Positions 12,085-22,543 of a stretch of 64,000 nucleotides of DNA are shown here, piece by piece. A program made the position numbers and the translations under genes. The stretch comes from Castanea sativa (taxonomy: Eukaryota; Streptophyta; Magnoliopsida; Fagales; Fagaceae): contig NC_134017.1 of NCBI RefSeq assembly GCF_040712315.1, positions 14,600,001 to 14,664,000 on the forward strand, in the 5' to 3' direction. The notes below the pieces were generated by a model that ran no database searches, was not told the DNA's origin, and worked only from the letters and a program-made list of their open reading frames with translations. Position 1 is the stretch's first letter, and each line of letters starts with the position of its first letter.

Positions 12085-12874
12085 GTCAAGGCTTCACCAA
12101 GAGTGGGAATTTTCATTTGTATGGCAATATTAGGGAAGATCCTTACAACAGATAAGGAGAGAATGTGTGGAACAATCATTGCAAATTGGTGCTATTTTGT
12201 AAATTAAACTGGGACAGTGGATCATCCAATTTCTTCACTGTGACATTGCTAGGGAAATGTAGACTTATGTGTTTTCTTGTTTGGTGTTAAATGGGTCATG
12301 CCAAGAACAGCAGTTGCATTATTGCATTGTTGGAAAGGATGCTTTGGTAGATATTGTAGTGGTGAAATTTGGAAGGTAGTTCCTATGTGTTCAATGTGTT
12401 AAATGGGCCATGCCAAGAATGATGGTTGATTGATAGCATTTCTGGAAATGAAACTTTTGCTGATATTGTAGCGGTGAATTTGGAAAGATTCTGTTTTGCA
12501 ATGTGGTGTCTTTGGAGAGAAAGGAAAGCAGGTGCAACATTTCTTAAGGTAGTGAACCATCAGTAATGAGGTTGAAGCTTTTGTCCTTGTGATCTCTTCA
12601 TGATTGGACAATGGATAACGTTTCATTTTCGCTTTCAAATTTGTTGGAGTTCTTTGATCTTTTAAATTTTTTATGCTAGATATCATTTTGGGTTTTTTTT
12701 AGGTAATAAAACTTTTTTTCAAATATGGTGAATATCATGTTCACGATGGTGAACATTATGATCAAGAACAAAAATTTAAGCTAACAGAGTGTATGAATTC
12801 ATTTTGGGTTCTCCTTGTATACATTTTGTGTACTAGAGTTGTGCCCCTATAGTGCTTTATATTGAAGTTTACTA

Positions 12875-12880
<6 letters not shown>
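12085..12880 (+). mobile_element. 3' end of an L1-type LINE
   Basis: Plus-strand pieces read like the zinc-finger region that follows plant L1 reverse transcriptase: ILGKILTTD (about 12130), then LWxYVF..FGVKWVMP..., HCWKGCFGRYCSGEIWK (about 12330-12375) and MWCLWRERKAGATFLK (about 12500-12550). A 3' UTR with TTGTATACATTTTGTGTAC and GTTGTGCCCCTATAG (12815-12860), typical of this LINE family, follows and ends at an (AC)n/(AT)n tract. It is fragmented by stops and lies in the F-box leader intron, antisense to that gene. Confidence 0.65.
12288..12490 (+). repeat. Tandem duplication inside the LINE fragment, offset about 115 bp
   Basis: AAATGGGTCATGCCAAGAA...GATATTGTAGTGGTGAAATTTGGAA (12288-12375) recurs as AAATGGGCCATGCCAAGAA...GATATTGTAGCGGTGAATTTGGAA (12403-12487). 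The second copy lies directly behind a repeated GTGTT stretch, consistent with local slippage or unequal exchange after insertion. Confidence 0.7.
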
Positions 12881-12906
<26 letters not shown>

Positions 12907-13613
12907 TAAATCGAAGCTTTCCATGGTAGCCTCTTCAACAACAGAAGTGAAAGTGGGAAGAAATTCCCCACTATGCAATTGAAGGATACATTATAATATG
13001 TTATGACTTCTCATTTTAATGAACAAGCACAAGCATGGTGGTTTCATGAGTGTTGCAGAAGGTAACAAGACTTCCATATAGTCAACATATTAAAAGACAG
13101 TTAACTGTAATAACTCTTAGACACATGTGAAGAAATTTAAGACGTAAAGGGTTTTTGGTCCCAATGGGGGGATCAGTTCAGTTTTAGAAATTATTTTATT
13201 AAAAATGCTACTTAGAAATATATCACGTGAGGACTGCAAATAATGTATTTATAGTTTATACTCTGTGGATGCTTTAAAAATTAAAAATGTTATGCAACAT
13301 GCAAAAACCTACTTTCTGAGTCCATTACATCAATGCCACTAAAATTTATTATCTCATTAACTGCCCCATTATTATTATTATTATTTTTAAAAGCACCCAA
13401 CAAAACAAACTAATATGATTTGAACCTCACAATTAAATTATCACAATCTTCATAATAACATGGTTGGCCAATTTGCCAATCCCAATTGCTAATTGGATAT
13501 GCACCTTAGGATCTTTATAAGGATTAACACACAATGTTTATATAATCCACTTAAATACATCAAACAAGTTCCAGAAGAGAAAATAAATGTGTCAACTTAG
13601 TTACTAACAGTAA

Positions 13614-14041
13614 TCTATATATCTATATATATAATAATAGGTTGAGCTGAGAGAAACTCAAATTAAAATTTAAAATTAGACTCCAATTTTGCGTCATGTG
13701 TCCTAAGTTATTTAATTTTATAGAGTTTTATTTTCTAATTTTAGAATCAAATGTGAGACCATATCATAAATATTCATCCAAGTAAGTTTTTAAGTACAAA
13801 AACCAAAAAGTCTAGAATAAATAAATCGTAAAAAAAAAAAAAAGTGCTTCACATTTTTTTTTTTTTAAATGAACAGTTTACATTATATACTTAATAATGT
13901 TCTTACAAGATTTTTTAAAGAGTTAACAAAATATAAAAATAACTATCAATAATATTTAAATTATATATGTAGGAATTATATTATGCATCTTATTTTATAT
14001 CTTTAAGTGTATCCATGCATATGCATGGGGTTACAAGCTAG
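13614..14041 (+). mobile_element. Non-autonomous Helitron
   Basis: The element starts with TCTATATATC after an A (13614; 13622 is an alternative) and ends with a perfect 16-bp palindrome, CCATGCATATGCATGG (14013-14028), a short spacer, and CTAG|T at 14038-14042. A TC start, a 3' hairpin about 10 bp before a CTRR end, and insertion between A and T without target duplication are the Helitron hallmarks. It has no Rep/helicase gene. It lies in the F-box leader intron. Confidence 0.65.
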
Positions 14042-15300
14042 TTAATAATAAAGTTCCTAATTTGGGGAATCTAAGAATCACTTAACCAAAGATTTGAAAG
14101 AAAATTGGAATGAATGTCAATATATTATACCTTTAGACTCTTTTTGCCATTAGATCAGACACAAACATTCATCAATACTAGAAATGCACTAGAAAAGATA
14201 CCCTAATCGCTATTTTCCATGAAATGCCAACATTATGCATAGTCCTCAAACCAATAAATTCTAGAAAAAATACACTACAAAACAGGGTGAAGGGCAGGTC
14301 ATGAGACTAAAGCTCCCAGAATTATAAAATCATGCATTTCATCTGTTATTCTTCAAAGAACGCAAGAGCGTAGACAAGAATGACAAAACACAATGAAATT
14401 TAATCTCAAAGGCAATAGTTGAAATTAGTCCCAAAATTATGAGTTCCCTAACAGATTTATAATAACAATGAACAATTGAAGATCTCCAATACCAGTAGAT
14501 AATCAATCAGATATATTTTTAAAGAACACAGTAAACCAGAAATCCAAAAATAAGAATGAAGACAAAAAATTAAAATGATTCAGGTAATCGTTTTCTTATG
14601 GGTTTAAACCAAAATCTGATTGTGAATCTTGAAGACAAAGACAAGTGCTATTGCTAGACCACATTCCTTAGTAACTAAGGTTAGCTGCATTATACATGCT
14701 CAGTCTATTACTCTATTTTCTTTGTAGCTCTTGCTGCAATGTTTACTTATTAAAAAAAATCATTTCCTGTAATCTTTTAAATTTGAAATATTTTTTATAC
14801 TGATAATAACGAATTCAAGGAAAAACAATATTAAAAATATAATTCAAAAGCAGAAGAACAAAAGGCAAACAAATTTGAATCCCCAGAAACTCAACTAATG
14901 TATTATTTACAGCAACTCTCCATTCAATTACTTCAATCCTCTACCCATATAAGATATTAAGACTATGTTTGAATCAAAAATTTTCAACAAAAAAAAAATT
15001 CCCAGCAAATTTTTTAACTAAAAAGTCCCAATTTTTTCAACGAATTACTGACAAAGATGCTAAATTTATTCACACAAATCCATCAAAACAAACACAACCC
15101 AATTAAGCAACCGCATTAAACTCAATTGGGTATGCGTTATTTTTTGTGTATGAGACCTCAAACAATTGAGATAAGCAAACAAACCAAAGCATAAAAAGAA
15201 AAGAAACCCTTTTTTCTCAAGAATTATAAGATAGTGCAAGTAAAATACAGAAACACATACATATGATGTGAAGAAGAAAACGATGAAAGAGGAAGAGCAC
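14042..15300. other. AT-rich intronic DNA, nothing recognised
   Basis: Remaining upstream part of the F-box leader intron. Low-complexity A-rich sequence without coding frames or repeats that I can name. Confidence 0.5.
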
Positions 15301-15419
15301 TGAGGAAGTTACCTTGTCGAAAAGGACTGTCCCTGCAGAGAGAGAAAACGGTGCTAGGATTATGATCTACTAGCCAGGATTGTGTTACTACGACTTTTCT
15401 TTATGGGTTGGGCTGTACT

Positions 15420-15560
15420 TTCTTTTATAATTGCGAGTTTTTGTGGGCTTTCCTCTAAGCTATACCACAAGCCCAATCGCAAGTAATATTGCGTTTCTTT
15501 TTCTTTTTCTTCTTAAAAAAAAAAAAACCTAACCTATATATATTGGAATTGGATCAACCG
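15420..15560. promoter_or_regulatory. Bidirectional promoter between F-box and NEP1 genes
   Basis: A minus-strand TATA box, TATAAAAG (15422-15429), fits the F-box gene leader that ends at the 15313 donor. About 110 bp away a plus-strand CTATATATATT (15534-15544) precedes the presumed NEP1 leader exon. The interval holds copies of GGGCTT/AAGCCC (e.g. 15446-15480), similar to site II (TGGGCY) elements of growth and ribosome-biogenesis promoters. Start sites are inferred from TATA spacing only. Confidence 0.5.
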
Positions 15561-15564
15561 CATT

Positions 15565-15636
15565 CCCCGCCACTGTTACACTCGTTCACAGCAAAATCAG
15601 TGAAACTGTGAATACAAAGCTTTTGAATTCTCTCAG
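15565..15636 (+). other. Presumed non-coding leader exon of NEP1
   Basis: A GC-richer segment (CCGCCACTGTTACACTCG...) follows the TATA-like box and ends at CTCTCAG|GTTCGCTATTC, the donor style often seen in plant leader introns. No host exon on this strand appears until the NEP1 ATG exon, with a plausible acceptor GGTGCCAG|GAAG at 27309/27310. The join is inferred. Confidence 0.4.
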
Positions 15637-16508
15637 GTTCGCTATTCTTCTCTCAAACATCACTTTTTTCTAGTATAATATTTCTTCTCTAAAGCAAACG
15701 GCACAATTTAGGAAACACGGGAACATCATTTGAGGCGACGTACTTGTACTGTAACAGATCATACCTGTGCTGTAATAGGATGTCCTACCATATTATGTTA
15801 TAATTTTCCAAAAAATTGTGCGTTTTGTCCATGTCTGTGCATCCTACAGCCACACAATTCTCCATTAGGAAAAAAAGTTCAATCCAATATTTTGTCACAA
15901 TCAATTGACGTTACATGTGAATTGTGTTAAAAAAAAAAAAAGTGGGTTGGGTTGGTTTTTTTTTTTTTTTTTTTGGCTTTCAAAACTATCTGTTTTAGTC
16001 ACAATAACAATAACAAAGCCTTAGTTTTAAAATTTGGTATCAGGTATGGATCCTCAACAATAAAGTCTTGTTTTCATAAATAAGTCATAGTTTCGAGACA
16101 TGGGACTGGCTCTTCCATGGTTTTGTTTTTGATGGACCTAAAATTTGCAGCCTCTTGTTAGCACATTAACTAGTGTCATTGGTGAACCACTACTGTTATC
16201 TCTTAATTTCAGCTTGGTTCTCTTGGGCCTGGCTAAAATTATTTGAGAATTTTTAAATCTTACGTGGGTTTTAAAGATACAGTAACTTATCAAAATTGAA
16301 TTCAAACACTTGGTTGCATTGACCAATAAAGCATAAACATTATTATCATATTTAAGGATAATTAAATGCAATACAATTAGGTGTTTGAACTGCACCTAAA
16401 CTAAACATTGCTATTAGTTTTTAACTTTCTCTTGAAGTATGAACACAATTTAGCTTTTAAGTTGAACTTATTGTGATTTGTTCCATATCCAACATGGTGG
16501 AAATGATG
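15637..16508. other. First part of the NEP1 leader intron
   Basis: AT-rich intronic DNA with A and T runs (15930-15975). No coding frame supported. Confidence 0.4.
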
Positions 16509-16655
16509 ACAATCTTACGTTCTGTTTGTTTCAACAATGATATTTTCTAAAAAATGAGTCATTTTTCAATAAACATTTTCTATAAATCTATCTCATTTTC
16601 TAATGTTTGGTAGCAACTTTAAATGAGTTAAAAAACAACCTCCTAATTTTCTTTA
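16509..16655 (+). mobile_element. Truncated left end of the same MULE family
   Basis: TTCTGTTTGTTTCAACAATGATATTTTC... TCTATCTCATTTTC...TGTTTGGTAGCAAC parallels, motif by motif, the left part of the 16672 element continued at 25803-25900 (CTGTTTGTTTC...ACTATCTCATTTTCC...TATTTGATAACGAC). It has no partner end. Confidence 0.5.
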
Positions 16656-16685
16656 TTTAGTTTACTGTAATGCTCTGTTTGTTTC

Positions 16686-17349
16686 TGATAGGGTACTGGT
16701 TTTTCCCAACTTGAAGCCGTCCATAGAGGTCGTCCGTGACCCAACTAGTATTGCAAGCACCCATGAAAACCTTACCTATAACTATCTAGTCCAAAGAGGA
16801 AGAGCCTAGGACGAGGTCCTCGTGACCAGGGAATGAGACGCTCGTCCAGGGTGTTGGCAAGCTCGTCCTTAATAAATTCGTCAGTAAACGGAACGGCCCC
16901 TATTCATGAGCTAAAGACACTCGACAAGGGGACACTAGGACAAGGGTATCATACTTAGGAAAATCTCCGAGTATAATGTGACAATTCCTTATTTTATGCG
17001 TAACTTCCAGGTATCCGTTGTAGTACATAACTCTTGAACCGTTGTGGAAGTTATTTTTAAATCCTTACGCCTCCTTGAATCCAGGGGAGGTTATAATTGC
17101 GATAACCGTCTATTAGAACACTATATAAACGCTTATTCAGACAAAGCAAATGTACATTTTTTATTGCTCCCAAAAAAGTTGGAACTCCAAAAATATAGAG
17201 AGAGAAAACTAACTTTGCCATTGGAGGGTTCTTGGCCGGCAGCCCCGGTCACCTTTGATCGCTTTTCTTTCTTTTTCTAGGCCGTTGAGAGAGCAAGTGG
17301 TCCTTTCAAGTCCGAAGCATCCAGCCTACTGATTTTCTTTGCATTATCA
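16686..17349 (+). repeat. 5' LTR of the Tat retrotransposon
   Basis: TG...CA ends, TATA box TATATAAA at 17122-17129. Rich in GACGAG/CTCGTC words. The left target duplication GTTTC is directly upstream. Confidence 0.95.
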
Positions 17350-17368
17350 GTTGCCGCCGTCTGTGGGA
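17350..17368 (+). promoter_or_regulatory. Primer-binding site region
   Basis: GTTGCCGCCGTCTGTGGGA directly follows the LTR, as in many Tat/Ogre-like elements (GGCGCCGTCTGTGGGA type). It is the expected priming site for first-strand cDNA; the tRNA was not identified. Confidence 0.6.
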
Positions 17369-17463
17369 AAGATAAAAAAAAACAAACGAGCACTGTTCAC
17401 TGTTCTTTTCATTCGACTGTGTTTTTGTTGTCAAGGATTAGCCTTTCCCAGACAAAAGGCTGA

Positions 17464-18830
17464 ATGGTTCGAACAAGATCAAGGGCTACGAGCCTAGGCC
17501 ACCAGGAGAGTAGGGATGCTTCTAGCAACCCCCTTTACGATCGCAGGTCAGCGCCTGTCATGCAACCGCCTTCCATTCAACATATACAATCCATTGCCGC
17601 CGCTATGGCAAAACTGACACGTTAGAACCAGGAGTTGAATAGGGAGACCAACCTCAGGAAGCAGCGCCAAGATGGGCACGCGGATAGATGGGCACCGAGT
17701 CAGGAAGGTGGAGGAGAAAATGTCGAGTCCGAAGATCAGACAAGGGGTACTGCTTCAAGAAGAGTGCCACACTTGGAAAAAGAGATGGACCAGATGAGAA
17801 AAGCCATGGATGAGATGAGGGAAAACATGAGGCGGGCGAACCCAGTGGATGATATGGTTCACCGAACGGACTCCCCTTTCACGGCTTCCATCAACAGTCA
17901 CCCCCTACCTCCAAAATTTAAAATGCCTTCTTTGGATTCGTATGATGGAAATCGCGACCCGTGCGATCACATTGCTACCTTCAAGACGACCATGCACCTT
18001 CAAGGGGTCCCGAACGAGATTATGTGTAGAGCTTTCCCCACTACACTTAAAGGACCAGCGCGGGTGTGGTTCAGTAAAATACCCCCAAACTCGGTAGGAT
18101 CATTTGAAGAGTTGAGTAAGTTGTTTGTCAATAATTTCATTAGAGGACAGCGCCACAAGCGTTCCTCTTCTAGTCTGCTAACTATAGAGTAAGGGGAAAA
18201 TGAGAGTTTGCGATCCTTTATCACCCGGTTTAATAGGGAGGCCTTGACAGTGGATGAAATGGATGATAAGTTATTGCTGGCTGCTTTCCACAATGAGGTC
18301 AATTATGACTTATTCATTCATAAGCTCTACGAGCAAGAACCACAAACTATGGCCGAGCTCGTCTATTCGGCCCAGAATTTTATGAATGCTGAGGACGCTA
18401 TCATAGCCAAGAAAAGAAAAAGGGCAGAACGCTCGGAAGCGGGTCACCATCGTTATTCGGATCAGGGACCTCGTCCAAAGATAAGGATGGTAAGAAGGCA
18501 AGTTCCTCCTCGAGGAATTAGCAATATATGCCCCTGACTATGCCACTAGAGCAGGTTCTTATGTAGATCAAGGATGATCCGTCCTTGAAGTGGCCGGATA
18601 AAATGAAGGGAGATCCTAACAAGCGTAATAGGAGCAAGTACTGCCGCTTTCACAGAGACCACTGGCACGATACGAACGAGTGCTTTGACTTGAAGCAGCA
18701 GATAGAGAATCTCATCAGACAAGGAAAACTGAGGAACTTCCTTGGACGAGACCAAAGAGATAAGAAAATGAAAGCCAAGGTGGAAGAAGCATCACGTCCC
18801 CCACTCGGAGAAATAAGGGTAATTATAAGA
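17464..18830 (+). pseudogene. gag: gag (capsid, zinc-knuckle) of the Tat element, broken
   Basis: Starts ATGGTTCGAACAAGATC at 17464. The frame reads through a TAG (17623-17625) and a TAA (18190-18192) to a TGA at 18535-18537, with a shift of frame near 18530 and another TAG at 18564-18566 before the last part. Capsid motifs: PPKFKMPSLDSYDGNRDPCD, FPTTLKGPARVWFSKIPPNS, ESLRSFITRFNREAL. A Tat-style zinc-knuckle replacement, YCRFHRDHWHDTNECF, lies at about 18640-18690. A coiled-coil-like Met/Glu/Lys stretch precedes the capsid (about 17780-17840). Four stops and one frameshift make it non-functional. Confidence 0.85.
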
Positions 18831-18949
18831 GGAAACTCGACAGCGCAGTCATCCAAGTCAAGGAAGACATACCTGAAGGTGGTGCAGAACATCCAGCTGT
18901 CCGGACGACCTGCTAGGACGAGGGAAGTAGACGAGCAGGCCGTTATGTT

Positions 18950-20960
18950 CACGGACGAGGAAGCAGGACGAATTCACCACCCACACGATGACGCGATAGT
19001 TATCACCCTACTCATCTCTGACTACATGACTAGGAGGGTGTTGATAGACAATGGCAGTTCTGCAGACATTCTCTACTACCCCGCATTCCAGCAAATGTGG
19101 CTAGGACGAGATCAGCTTCGAACAGTGAATTCGCCATTGGTAGGATTCAGAGGAATGAAGGTGCAACCGGTGGGCACCATCACATTACCAGTGGTCGTTG
19201 GAACATATCCACAGCAGATAACCAAGGAGGTAAATTTTCTTGTTGTTGATTATGCATCGTCATATAATGCAATTATTGGAAGACCAAATTTGAATAGCTG
19301 GAAGGCAATAACCTCTACTTACCACTTGTCCATCAAATTTCCAACCGAGCACGGAGTAGGCCAAGTACAAGGAGATCAATTGGCCGCCAGAGAATGCTAC
19401 TTAGCTATGCTAACGATGGACGAGCACATACAAGCAATGAGTATAGACGGGAGAAGGGTCGCGGCGAAGCCCACTGAAGTATTAAAAGACATCCATTTGG
19501 ACGAGAACCAGCCTGAGAAGTTTGCTAGAATTGGGGTGAGCATGGAAGAGGGGGCAAAGCACGCTTTGGTCCAGTTTCTGAAGAAAAGCCTCGATGTCTT
19601 TGCATGGAGTCATGAGGACATGCCTGGCATTGATCCAAGTGTCATTACCCATAGCCTGAACGTGTGTCCTTATTCAAAACCAGTGCGTCAGAAGAAAAGG
19701 ATTTTCGCTCCTGAGCGAGACAATGCCATTAAGGAAGAAGTACAGAAGTTGGTCGCCGCGGAGTTCATCCGAGAAGTTTATTATCCAGATTGGTTGGCGA
19801 ACGTGGTCATGGTCAAGAAAGCTAACGGCAAGTGGCGAATGTGCATTGACTTCACTGATTTAAACAAAGCTTGCCCCAAGGATAGTTACCCATTGCCACA
19901 CATTGACTAGTTGGTGGACTCGACGGCAGGTCACAGAGTGCTTAGCTTAATGGACGCTTTCTCAGGTTACAACCAGATACAGATGGATGAAGCAGATCAG
20001 GAGAAGACGTCATTCATTACGAGCCAAGGGTTGTATTGCTACAAGGTAATGCCCTTTGGTTTGAAGAATGCAGGGGTGACTTACCAAAGGCTGGTTAACC
20101 ATATGTTCCGTCCTCAAATCGGGCGAAATGTGGAGGTTTATGTAGACGACATGCTGGTAAAGAGCCAGGACGAGGATAAACACTTGGACGACCTTCAAGA
20201 GACTTTTGATACATTGTGGGGGTACAACATGAAATTAAATCCAAGCAAGTGCGCTTTCGGAGTTTCGTCGGGGAAATTTTTGGGGTTCATGGTGTCGCAC
20301 AGAGGAATTGAAGCAAATCCGGACAAAATTCAGGCGATACTGAACATGGAACCACCAAAAAATATCAAGGAAGTCCAGTCTCTTACCGGACGGGTCGCCG
20401 CCCTTAACAGGTTTGTCTCGAAAGCTACTGATAAGTGTTTGCCTTTCTTTAAAGTCCTTAGGAAGGCATTTGAATGGACGGACGAGTGTCAAAGGGCCTT
20501 CCAAGACTTGAAGACATATCTCATGACAGCGCCGCTGTTGAGTCCATCTGTACTCGGGGAAGAGTTGTATTTGTATTTGGCAGTGTCCCCACACGCAGTA
20601 AGCTCAGTGTTGGTCAGAGAAGAGGGGAGAGTCCAGAAACCGGTTTATTATACAAGTCGTGCAATGAGAGGAGCAGAAGGACGATACCCGATGATGGAGA
20701 AGCTAGCCTTTGTACTGATCACGGCTTCCAGGAAGCTGAGGCATTATTTTTAGGCTCACATCATCAACGTCCTAACAGACCATCCCATAAAGAAGGCAAT
20801 GAACAAGTTGGAAGCTGCTGGACGGCTAGTATAGTGGGCTGTTGAGCTTGGCGAGTTTGATATCAGATACCTCCCAAGGAGTGCGATAAAGGCGCAGACA
20901 TTAGCAGATTTCATCGCAGAGTTCACCCCCAGCCAGGATGAGCTGGACAAGGACGAAAGT
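18950..20960 (+). pseudogene. pol: pol: protease, reverse transcriptase, RNase H of the Tat element, broken by stops
   Basis: Protease: VLIDNGSSADILYYPAF at about 19039-19090, the Tat variant of the aspartic protease site. Reverse transcriptase: WLANVVMVKKANGKWRMCID (about 19795), FTDLNKACPKDSYPLPHID, MPFGLKNAGVTYQRLVNHMF, and an intact YVDD (about 20140). RNase H: LYLYLAVSPHAVSSVLVREE (about 20565-20625) and MEKLAFVLITASRKLRHYF. The frame is interrupted only by TAG codons at 19908-19910, 20751-20753 and 20832-20834 and is otherwise well kept, so inactivation is recent. Confidence 0.9.
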
Positions 20961-21460
20961 GTTGAAAAATGGGTGATCAATGTCGACGGATTGTCCACAC
21001 TGTATGCAGGTGGAATTGGGGTTGTACTGAAGTCCCGTGAAGGTGACAGGCTAGAGTATGCAGCCCGTCTACAGTATCAAACTACTAATAACGAGGCTGA
21101 GTATGAGGCTCTACTCAAGAGATTGGAATTGGCTAAGTCTTTAGGGGCGGAGTCGGTAATAATCAGAGGAGATTCTCAGCTAGTCATTAACCAAGTAAAT
21201 GGAATGTGTGATACTAAGGAAGATCGAATGAAGAAATACCTCAACAAAGTGAAACGACTCGCACGAAAATTTTCGGCTGTAAGTTTTGTTCAACTACCCA
21301 GGGAGTAAAATACGGAAGTAGACGCCTTGGCAAGAGCAGCTTTGGCAGGAGTTACAGGGGTCTTACTACCTGGAAGCTCTGGACGGACGGAAGTTAGAGC
21401 ATCCCTAGAATGTGGAACACCTAAGGAGGTACTATCAGTAATGAGCAGGGACAAGGGAAA
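20961..21460 (+). pseudogene. Second (archaeal-type) RNase H domain of the Tat element
   Basis: Reads WVINVDGLSTLYAGGIGVVL, NNEAEYEALLKRLELAKSLG, VIIRGDSQLVINQVNG, with the D-E-D pattern of RNase H retained. It stops at TAA 21306-21308 and can be followed as TEVDALARAALAG to about 21460, then fades. An additional RNase H is a known mark of Tat-lineage elements. Where integrase would normally follow there are instead repeats and antisense frames. Confidence 0.8.
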
Positions 21461-21769
21461 TCTAAAGCAAAGTTACAGCTATAACCTATGTTCACTTATA
21501 CTTACTGTTGTGTTCTTACTACTATTATGGTGTGTTATGAATAAAAAGTGCAATAGTTCTTAAACTTTTGCACCGCTTACAGACCAGCTTATGAAAGACG
21601 AAGTTATGTATTTTCCTTGAGTATTTTAATAAGGCACTAGCTTATAAGCATGTGCCACGTTCGTGAACAATGTTCATGTAATAATATGGTTTGGATTTCT
21701 TATGTATTTGATGCATAGATCTAGTTTCCATAATAATACCCACAGAAAGGGCAAAAGCCTAAGACGAAT

Positions 21770-22085
21770 AGAAATCTTCGGACGCAGAAATACTCGTCCA
21801 AGGCTTTCCTTTAAATAAGGATAAAGCAAAGAGAAATAAGTCAAGGCATACTCGTCCAAGCTTTTCTTTAAATAAGGATAAAGCAAAGAGAAATAAGCCA
21901 AGGCATACTCGTCCAAGCTTTTCTTTAAATAAGGATAAAGCAAAAAGGCTTTCCTTTAAATAAGGATAAAGCAAAGAGAAATAAGCTAAGGCATACTTGT
22001 CCAAGCTTTTCCTTAAATAAGGATAAAGCAAAAATGCTTTCCTCTAAATAAGGATAAAGCAAAGAGAAAAAGACAAGTCCCACTC
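21770..22085 (+). repeat. Tandem array in the Tat element (AAGCTTTTCTTTAAATAAGG units)
   Basis: About five diverged units containing ACTCGTCCAAGCTTTTC, TTTAAATAAGGATAAAGCAAA and GAGAAATAAGCCAAGGCAT. Longer units (about 65 bp) alternate with shorter ones that lack the ACTCGTCC segment. Frames across it are translations of the repeat, not genes. Confidence 0.85.
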
Positions 22086-22543
22086 GTCTAAGAAAAAAGG
22101 TAGGCGCTATGGCATAACAAAGACGAGAAGCTAGTCAAGATGCCTCAATATATTGAGACGAGTAAAACATAAAATCCTTGTGGAAAGACGAGTAATAATT
22201 GCCTAAAGGACAAGCAAAAGCAATGCAATCATCATTATCGTCCTAAGTGGGTCGTCTACGAGGAAATCACATAGACGATCATTCAACACTTAAAACAATA
22301 GCATAAATGATAAAAATAATGCATAATCTCGTCCATGAAACTACAGTAACAAATGAAAATAAACATTCATTAAAAATCAAAGGGTAGAAGACCACCGTCC
22401 AAAACCCTTATAACATAAGTCTTAAAAGGCAATTGTTAATAAACTCGTCAAGAGTACTCTATACAACGTAATTGTGCTTTAATAAATTTAAAAAAAAAAG
22501 GGGGAACCCTTTGAACAAATAAAATCTTCAGGTAGCAGAGGCA
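22086..22543 (+). other. Non-coding spacer of the Tat element
   Basis: Rich in GACGAG/CTCGTC words; no coding frame. It forms the 3' flank of the antisense gene. Confidence 0.5.

Larger units (their letters stand above)
11613..15370 (-). other. 5' leader of the F-box gene with a 3.7-kb leader intron
   Basis: Just upstream of the ATG (11612) the minus strand has an acceptor, CTACTGCAG|ACAGGATCC, with the exon starting at 11640. A strong donor, CGACAAG|GTAACTTCC, lies at 15313/15312, followed upstream by a plausible leader (to about 15370) and a TATA box at 15422-15429. The intron 11641-15312 has no host coding sequence. It holds a LINE 3' end (12085-12880), a Helitron (13614-14041), an (AC)n tract (12875-12897) and AT-rich DNA. 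Transcript data would confirm it. Confidence 0.6.

Noticed and set aside
16138..16395. 85-codon minus-strand frame in the NEP1 leader intron
   Set aside because: AT-rich, no domain, and antisense to an intron.
21674..22031. Minus-strand frames with repeated LYPYLK units, possible repeat protein
   Set aside because: Translation of the non-coding tandem array of the Tat element; no start context or exon structure.
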